Below, one piece after another: positions 59,400-64,000 of a DNA stretch of 64,000 nt. A program made the position numbers and the translations under genes. The stretch lies in NCBI GenBank assembly GCA_023212725.1, contig JALBYF010000029.1:62001-126000 (forward strand), read 5' to 3'. Each line of letters starts with the position of its first letter. The first letter of the stretch is position 1. Source of the stretch: Tranzscheliella williamsii. Its lineage: Eukaryota; Basidiomycota; Ustilaginomycetes; Ustilaginales; Ustilaginaceae. Below the pieces are notes generated by a model. It searched no databases and was not told the DNA's origin. It saw nothing but the letters and a program-made list of their open reading frames with translations.

Positions 59400-62300
59400 C
59401 TAGCGCACAGGCTCGGTGGTGGCAGCGGCCTCGACGAACTCGTGCGCTTCGTCGCGGCTGATGCTCCGGATGCTGCTCACCTTGTTGGCGTCAAAGAGGA
59501 CGCCGTAGTGCTTCCTGGCCACCTGGACCATCTCGGGGCGGAAAGTGGTGGTGATAAACTGCGCCTTGTCGGCGAGCTCTCGGATCATGTTGGCTACAGC
59601 GGTCCGGTAGAGCGCGTCCAGGTTGGCGTCGATCTCGTCGAACAGGTAGAACGGCGCTGGGTCGCACTTCTGGATCGCAAACACCGTCGCCAGCGCCACC
59701 AGCGACTTCTGTCCGCCCGACAGCTGCTGGATCCGCAGCCCTTCGTCGTGCTTCGAGTTGAACGAGACCTTGATGGACACCCCCGTGTAGTTCTCCACCT
59801 GCGGCGCTTCCTCCTCCGAGTCTCCTCCTTCCGCCCCGCCCGCCGCTGCGCCATCGACGCGCCGTTGCATCACAAGCCGTCCGCGTCCGGCCGGGACAAG
59901 CTTTTCAAAGACTTCCTCAAAGTACTTGCTGACCTGCTTGAAGGTACGTTCGATTGCCTCATCTTTGCGCTGGTCCAGCACGTCGATCAGCTCCTGAATG
60001 CTCTCGCCGCTCTGCTCGAGCTCGCCACGTCGTTCCAGCAGCTGGTCACGCTGCTTGGTGAACGAGTTGTACTGCTCCACCGCCTTCTTGTTGACGTGCG
60101 AAAACTTCTTGAGACTCTCGTTGATCTTGTGCAGGCTCTTCAGCAGCCTGTCCGACTTTGCGTTGATGTATTTTTCAAACGCTTCTTCGGGCAGCACACC
60201 CAGCTCTCGGATATCCTGGTTGCAGCGGTCTCGCTGTTCCAAGAGCCGCGAACGCTTGCTGAGGTACCGCTCGACGTTCTTCTGTTGCCTGGCTATGCCA
60301 CGAGCATCTTCCGCCTGGTCCGACTTGGTCTTGTCGTATCGGGCCTGCGCATCTTGGATCGACTGTCCCAGCCCGTCGAGCTCCTTGTCGAGCGCCTTGA
60401 TGCGCTTCTCGCGGTCCGCAATTCGGCGGCGCAACGATTCAATCTCCCTCCGTCGCGCCGTAACATCCTCACTGCTGGAAGCAGCGGCATCGTCACCTCC
60501 GAGCGATTCTCCGAGCGCCTCGAGCTGCGCTCCGATCTCTTCCTGCCTCCGGCGCAGGTTTTCAAAGAGGTCGATTTCCAGGATCGACTTGCGGTTCGAC
60601 AGGTCGGCCAGAGCGTTGGACTTCTCGGCCAGTTCCCGCTGCTGCTGGTCTTCCTGCGCGTTCAGCGTCTCGAGCTGGGCAGCTTCTTGCGGCGTCAGAC
60701 CTTGCGACATGGGCGTCTGCAGCTCTTCCTCCAGTCCCGCTCGCTTCGTCTCTGTCGTTTTCAGCTCCAGGGTCTGGTCCGCCTCCCTGCGTTCCATCGT
60801 TAGCAGACGCTGGTCGAGATCCTCCACCTCTCTCCGGGCCCATGTCAGCTCATCCGTCAGCGGGACCCTCGAGTTTCTCACCTCGTCCCTGCGATGCTGC
60901 AGATTGTACATTTCGCTCATGAGGCCCGTGACTTCCTGCTCAATCTCTGTGAGCCTCCTCCTGACCTCATCCAGCTTATCAGTATCTTGTTCGCTCAGCG
61001 TCTTCCACTTTCGGACGTCATTCACCGTGTCCAAACGGCTTCGTCGTGGATCTTGGTACCCTCCCGTCAAAGCACCTTTTCGCTCCACCTTATCGCCGTC
61101 GAGCGTAATCGCGTTGACGCCATGACTCCGAACGTAGGCGGAAGCAATCTCCAGGTTAGGACAAATTATGCTCTTGCCAAAGATTTGTTGGAAGGCCGGC
61201 GTAAGTGCTGTATCGAAGTTGAGCTTCTTGACCATCAAGATCGCGTCCTGGGTGGCCGGAAAGTCGATCTCCTTGGGCTTCAGCCTGTTCAAGGGCATGA
61301 ATGTTACACGCCCACTTTTGTCCCGGTTCATCACTTCAAGAAGCTTGCTAGCTGTCTCGTCCGTGTCAACCACCACATGGAAGAGAGAAGCTCCAGCGGT
61401 AACTTCGACGGCGGTCTTGTATTTGTCATCGACGGTAAAAAGTTGATAGATAGGCCCTTTGACGTTCTCCGTCAGGCCGATGCTCCGTGCGATCTGCTCC
61501 ACGGCTTGCAAGCCTTGAACGGTCGCCTTGTCCATCATACCGACCAGCTTTCGTTGCGCGTTGGACAGTTCAGTGCCTGCGTAGGCCAATGACGAACGAA
61601 GGGACTCTTCTTCCTTCCACAAGTCCTTGCGCGTCTCGGAAAGCTCGTCCCTGCGACCCCGTTTGGCCGTGTACTGTTCGGCGAGCTGCTGCACGGCTTG
61701 CTTCCTGCCGTTGAGGTTCTCCTCGATCTCGCTGATGCGTCGTTGCACGGCTTGCTTTCGCGTAGAAAGGCTGATACGCTCCTGTGCGCTCTCTTCCACT
61801 CGGCTCTGCTGTGCTTGGACGAACTGATTGAGGCCGGCGATCTGGGTGCGGAGATATTGGTCTCGATCGTTCTGGTTTCTGAATTGAGCCGAACGACCTT
61901 GCTTGGAGTACAGCGCAGAGGCTCGAGCCTTTGTCTCCTGATATGCGGAACGAAGCTGCTCTGTTTCCCTTTGCGTTGACTCAAAAGCGGGTCGGAGCTG
62001 ATTTAGTTGGGTCTGCTTGGACTGGATTTCCGCCTGAATGCGTGCGAGCTCTGCTTCCAGAGCGGCTTTGCGATCAGCCCTCCTTCCCCCCACTTCCTCG
62101 AGCTCTTCCACCAGCGATTCGATCTGGGCAAGCTGCTTAGAGACGTCCCTCCTTTCCTGTTCGAGCTGATTCTTCTCTAGATTCCTCTGCTCCAAAACTT
62201 GGGCAGTAGAGGCAAGCTCGGCTTCGAGGCGAGCCAGTAGCTTTTCGCGCTCATTGAACTCGCTGCGTCGGACATTCGAGGTCTCTACCTCGCGGCGCCT

Positions 62301-63041
62301 CTCCTCTTCCAGTTTTTCGAGCAACTCGGCACACTCGGTCAGTTCTCGCTGGTGCAGGCTGTACTCGATGCATCGGCGCTCGCGGTCCTTTTCGTAGTAT
62401 TCGCGCAACTCTTCCTTTTCGTCGTCGAGCTCGTGCAGTCTGCTCTCGATGTACGAGATGAGGTCATCTATCTTGGCACGTTTGGCATCGGTGTCCTCCA
62501 TGATTTTGATGGATTCAGCCCTGCGCTGCTCGTAGACCCTGGTGCCTGCGACTTCCTTGAGCAAGCCCAAACGTTCGTGGTCTTTGGCATTGGTCAGATG
62601 GGTGATCCTGCCTTGCGGAACAATGTAATACGGGTTACTCCTGGAGAAGCCGGCGGATTCCAGCAGGTTAGCAACATCTGCTTTCGAAGCCGATTTACGG
62701 TCGATACTGTATTCGTCCTTCTTGAGACCGATAGTGCGTCGCAGAATGACTTCCGTGCCGTTGGTCGGGAAGCGGTTGTCGCTATTGTCAAAGACAATCT
62801 CCACAAATGCCGAAAGGGTGGCGGAAGTAGAGCTGGAGCTGTCGTGGAGCAGGGACTGACGCTCCTCGCGAGACATGGAGGTATACGCATCGGAGAGGAC
62901 AAATCGGATGGCAGAGAAGAAGTTGGACTTGCCGGAGCCATTTCGCCCCACCACGACATTGTGATGCGGAGAAAAGGGCTCGACGGCTGTCTGATCCCGG
63001 TAGGACTTGAAACCCTGGATCGTGAGCGTCTTGATGAACAT
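59400..63041 (-). CDS. SMC3: Cohesin subunit SMC3
   Basis: A 1213-aa structural-maintenance-of-chromosomes ATPase that with Smc1 and Scc1 forms the cohesin ring. The N-terminal MFIKTLTIQGFKSYRDQT leads into Walker A GRNGSGKS at residues 32-39. The acetyl-acceptor Lys pair targeted by Eco1 is kept in RTIGLKKDEYSID (K107, K108). Two long coiled coils flank a hinge at about 500-680 (KGPIYQLFTVDDKYKTAVEV; VTFMPLNRLKP). The C-terminal head has signature LSGGQKSLVALA and Walker B FYLFDEIDANLD, which distinguishes SMC3 (DEIDANLD) from SMC1. The start is the ATG at 63041. The 3.6-kb open frame has no intron. Confidence 0.96.
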   Translation of the reverse strand: MFIKTLTIQGFKSYRDQTAVEPFSPHHNVVVGRNGSGKSNFFSAIRFVLSDAYTSMSREERQSLLHDSSSSTSATLSAFVEIVFDNSDNRFPTNGTEVILRRTIGLKKDEYSIDRKSASKADVANLLESAGFSRSNPYYIVPQGRITHLTNAKDHERLGLLKEVAGTRVYEQRRAESIKIMEDTDAKRAKIDDLISYIESRLHELDDEKEELREYYEKDRERRCIEYSLHQRELTECAELLEKLEEERRREVETSNVRRSEFNEREKLLARLEAELASTAQVLEQRNLEKNQLEQERRDVSKQLAQIESLVEELEEVGGRRADRKAALEAELARIQAEIQSKQTQLNQLRPAFESTQRETEQLRSAYQETKARASALYSKQGRSAQFRNQNDRDQYLRTQIAGLNQFVQAQQSRVEESAQERISLSTRKQAVQRRISEIEENLNGRKQAVQQLAEQYTAKRGRRDELSETRKDLWKEEESLRSSLAYAGTELSNAQRKLVGMMDKATVQGLQAVEQIARSIGLTENVKGPIYQLFTVDDKYKTAVEVTAGASLFHVVVDTDETASKLLEVMNRDKSGRVTFMPLNRLKPKEIDFPATQDAILMVKKLNFDTALTPAFQQIFGKSIICPNLEIASAYVRSHGVNAITLDGDKVERKGALTGGYQDPRRSRLDTVNDVRKWKTLSEQDTDKLDEVRRRLTEIEQEVTGLMSEMYNLQHRRDEVRNSRVPLTDELTWARREVEDLDQRLLTMERREADQTLELKTTETKRAGLEEELQTPMSQGLTPQEAAQLETLNAQEDQQQRELAEKSNALADLSNRKSILEIDLFENLRRRQEEIGAQLEALGESLGGDDAAASSSEDVTARRREIESLRRRIADREKRIKALDKELDGLGQSIQDAQARYDKTKSDQAEDARGIARQQKNVERYLSKRSRLLEQRDRCNQDIRELGVLPEEAFEKYINAKSDRLLKSLHKINESLKKFSHVNKKAVEQYNSFTKQRDQLLERRGELEQSGESIQELIDVLDQRKDEAIERTFKQVSKYFEEVFEKLVPAGRGRLVMQRRVDGAAAGGAEGGDSEEEAPQVENYTGVSIKVSFNSKHDEGLRIQQLSGGQKSLVALATVFAIQKCDPAPFYLFDEIDANLDALYRTAVANMIRELADKAQFITTTFRPEMVQVARKHYGVLFDANKVSSIRSISRDEAHEFVEAAATTEPVR

Positions 63042-63658
63042 CGTGGATGCTGAAGGGCTCGGCGGCCAACACGCTCAAGCGAAGCGGACAGGTAGGGGAA
63101 AAGCTTTTGCTCTTATCGAGAGATGACTCTGCTGACGCCGCTTCACGTTTTCCTAGCTAAGCAGTACCCCGTTTACATGGGCGGTGCAAAAGTGCACGAG
63201 CGAGCCAGGCGAGGACACGTCGAGACGGCGTGGTGTAGAAGGGCGACGGTGGCAGGGAAGGGAGGAAGCCATCGGTAACTCAGCCAGCTGTATCTGGCAG
63301 ACTAAAGTTGATCCTCGACCGCGCATGCTTTATCGCAGCAAGTAGCGTTGCGGCGTAAAGAGCTTGACGCGACGCGTCCGCTGAACATAGTAGACCTAAC
63401 ACCGCGAGCTGATTTCTCCCAAGTGAGCAAGGACAAGGACAAAGGGGGACTCGCACTGATTCAGTTGGCCAGCAAAATCCCGCCTTTCGCCGTCGCTCCG
63501 GTTGTCGGGCCCAGCAGCACACACATCGCAGCGCATGCAAAATGGAGGCAACACAGTAGCGACAATGGTGAGGGACGTCGCAGAGTGGATTGACAAATGA
63601 GGCTACCGGAGCGAAAGAGTGGCAGAACAAATAAGAAGGGATGGAGCGGTAAAGGGGA
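63042..63658. other. Intergenic region upstream of SMC3
   Basis: 617 bp. A single PRE-like near match (ACAAAGGGG at about 63438) is isolated and I do not give it weight. No gene is seen. Confidence 0.4.
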
Positions 63659-64000
63659 TCAGGTGTCAATCTCCATGCCTGCGCTGTGAGATCCGTTGGC
63701 GCTTTTGTTTCCTTTCTTGGCTTTGGCTGCTTCTCTCTTCCTTTTCTTCTTCTCCGCAGCTGCTTTCAGGGCTGCACTGTCTGACTTGGGCGTGCCGGCT
63801 TGCTGGACAAGCCGCTGAGCGAGAGGAAGACCGCCGAGCCGCTTGCCAAGCTGTGTGTTCTTGCCCGTGGCAGCGATTGCTTTGGCCCTAGCCTCTTCCT
63901 TGGCCTTCTTCTTGGCTTCCTCCACCTTGAGCTTTTGCGCTTGAGCAGGTGTCAGGAGCCTGTTAGCCAGCGGTAGGGGCAGCCTCTCAGCCAACGACTT
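63659..64000 (-). CDS. 3' end of an unidentified Lys/Ala-rich protein gene (cut by the window edge)
   Basis: The frame is open from the window edge to a stop at 63659, giving at least 113 C-terminal residues. It reads LPLPLANRLLTPAQAQKLKV, then alternating Lys/Ala/Glu helix, LGKRLGGLPLAQRLVQQAGT, and a Lys-rich stretch EKKKRKREAAKAKKGNK with nuclear-localisation character, ending GMEIDT. No ATG at the edge is a credible start, so the gene continues beyond the window. I do not recognise the family; a nuclear or nucleolar protein is likely from composition. Confidence 0.65.
   Translation of the reverse strand, partial: KSLAERLPLPLANRLLTPAQAQKLKVEEAKKKAKEEARAKAIAATGKNTQLGKRLGGLPLAQRLVQQAGTPKSDSAALKAAAEKKKRKREAAKAKKGNKSANGSHSAGMEIDT

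Noticed and set aside
63435..63446. Single ACAAAGGGG near SMC3 as a pheromone response element
   Set aside because: One isolated copy with a mismatch at the last position; expected by chance in a window this long.
1..64000. CRISPR array, bacterial operons, riboswitches, rRNA genes
   Set aside because: The genome is eukaryotic; no regularly spaced identical repeats of that kind and no rRNA-like sequence were seen.

Overview
This is a gene-dense, GC-rich, intron-poor fungal nuclear segment, best explained as a smut-type basidiomycete (Ustilaginomycetes, Ustilago/Sporisorium-like). Three things point there. The dynein heavy chain appears as a separate C-terminal half, an arrangement described for Ustilago maydis. 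A divergent promoter carries copies of ACAAAGGG(A/C), the known Prf1 pheromone response element of that lineage. Most genes are single long ORFs, and the few introns are 60-118 bp with GT-AG ends. Assignments come from reading protein motifs; no database search was run.

Layout. Positions 0.7-12 kb hold housekeeping genes: PRMT3-like methyltransferase, squalene synthase, GGTase-I beta subunit, a small membrane protein, and the dynein C-terminal half (DYN2). Positions 12.3-19.9 kb form a decayed accessory block. It contains a frameshifted P-loop NTPase/PD-(D/E)XK-like gene interrupted by a nest of four LTR-like elements, each with its own perfect 5-bp target duplication. It also contains a bZIP-like relic and a 135-bp Tc1/mariner-type MITE. 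Positions 20-44.3 kb return to housekeeping: eIF2A, a TauD-type dioxygenase, an ERMP1/Pff1-like M28 membrane peptidase, an intron-containing tRNA-Leu(AAG), ATG9, a polyQ SNF5 subunit, MCC alpha subunit, a p24 cargo receptor, a spliced COX23-like gene and EAF6.

Positions 44.7-53.2 kb hold an MFS-like transporter and an apparently intact 6.4-kb Tad/I-type LINE. The LINE has two ORFs overlapping by ATGA, a 26-nt poly(A) tail and a 13-bp TSD. Positions 53.8-55.8 kb hold two head-to-head membrane-protein genes sharing a promoter with five PRE-like sites. Together they look like the two halves of a Fig1-like (pheromone-induced, four-TM) protein. Positions 55.9-64 kb hold the KDEL receptor ERD2 (two introns), a DAGK/sphingoid-base-kinase-like lipid kinase, cohesin SMC3 and the 3' end of an unidentified gene.

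The genes do not form one pathway; fungal neighbours are mostly independent. The regulated unit that stands out is the divergent pair at 53.8-55.8 kb, predicted to respond to mating pheromone. Many long open frames on opposite strands are shadows caused by high GC. Translation starts were moved to real ATG codons where an open frame began at TTG or GTG.
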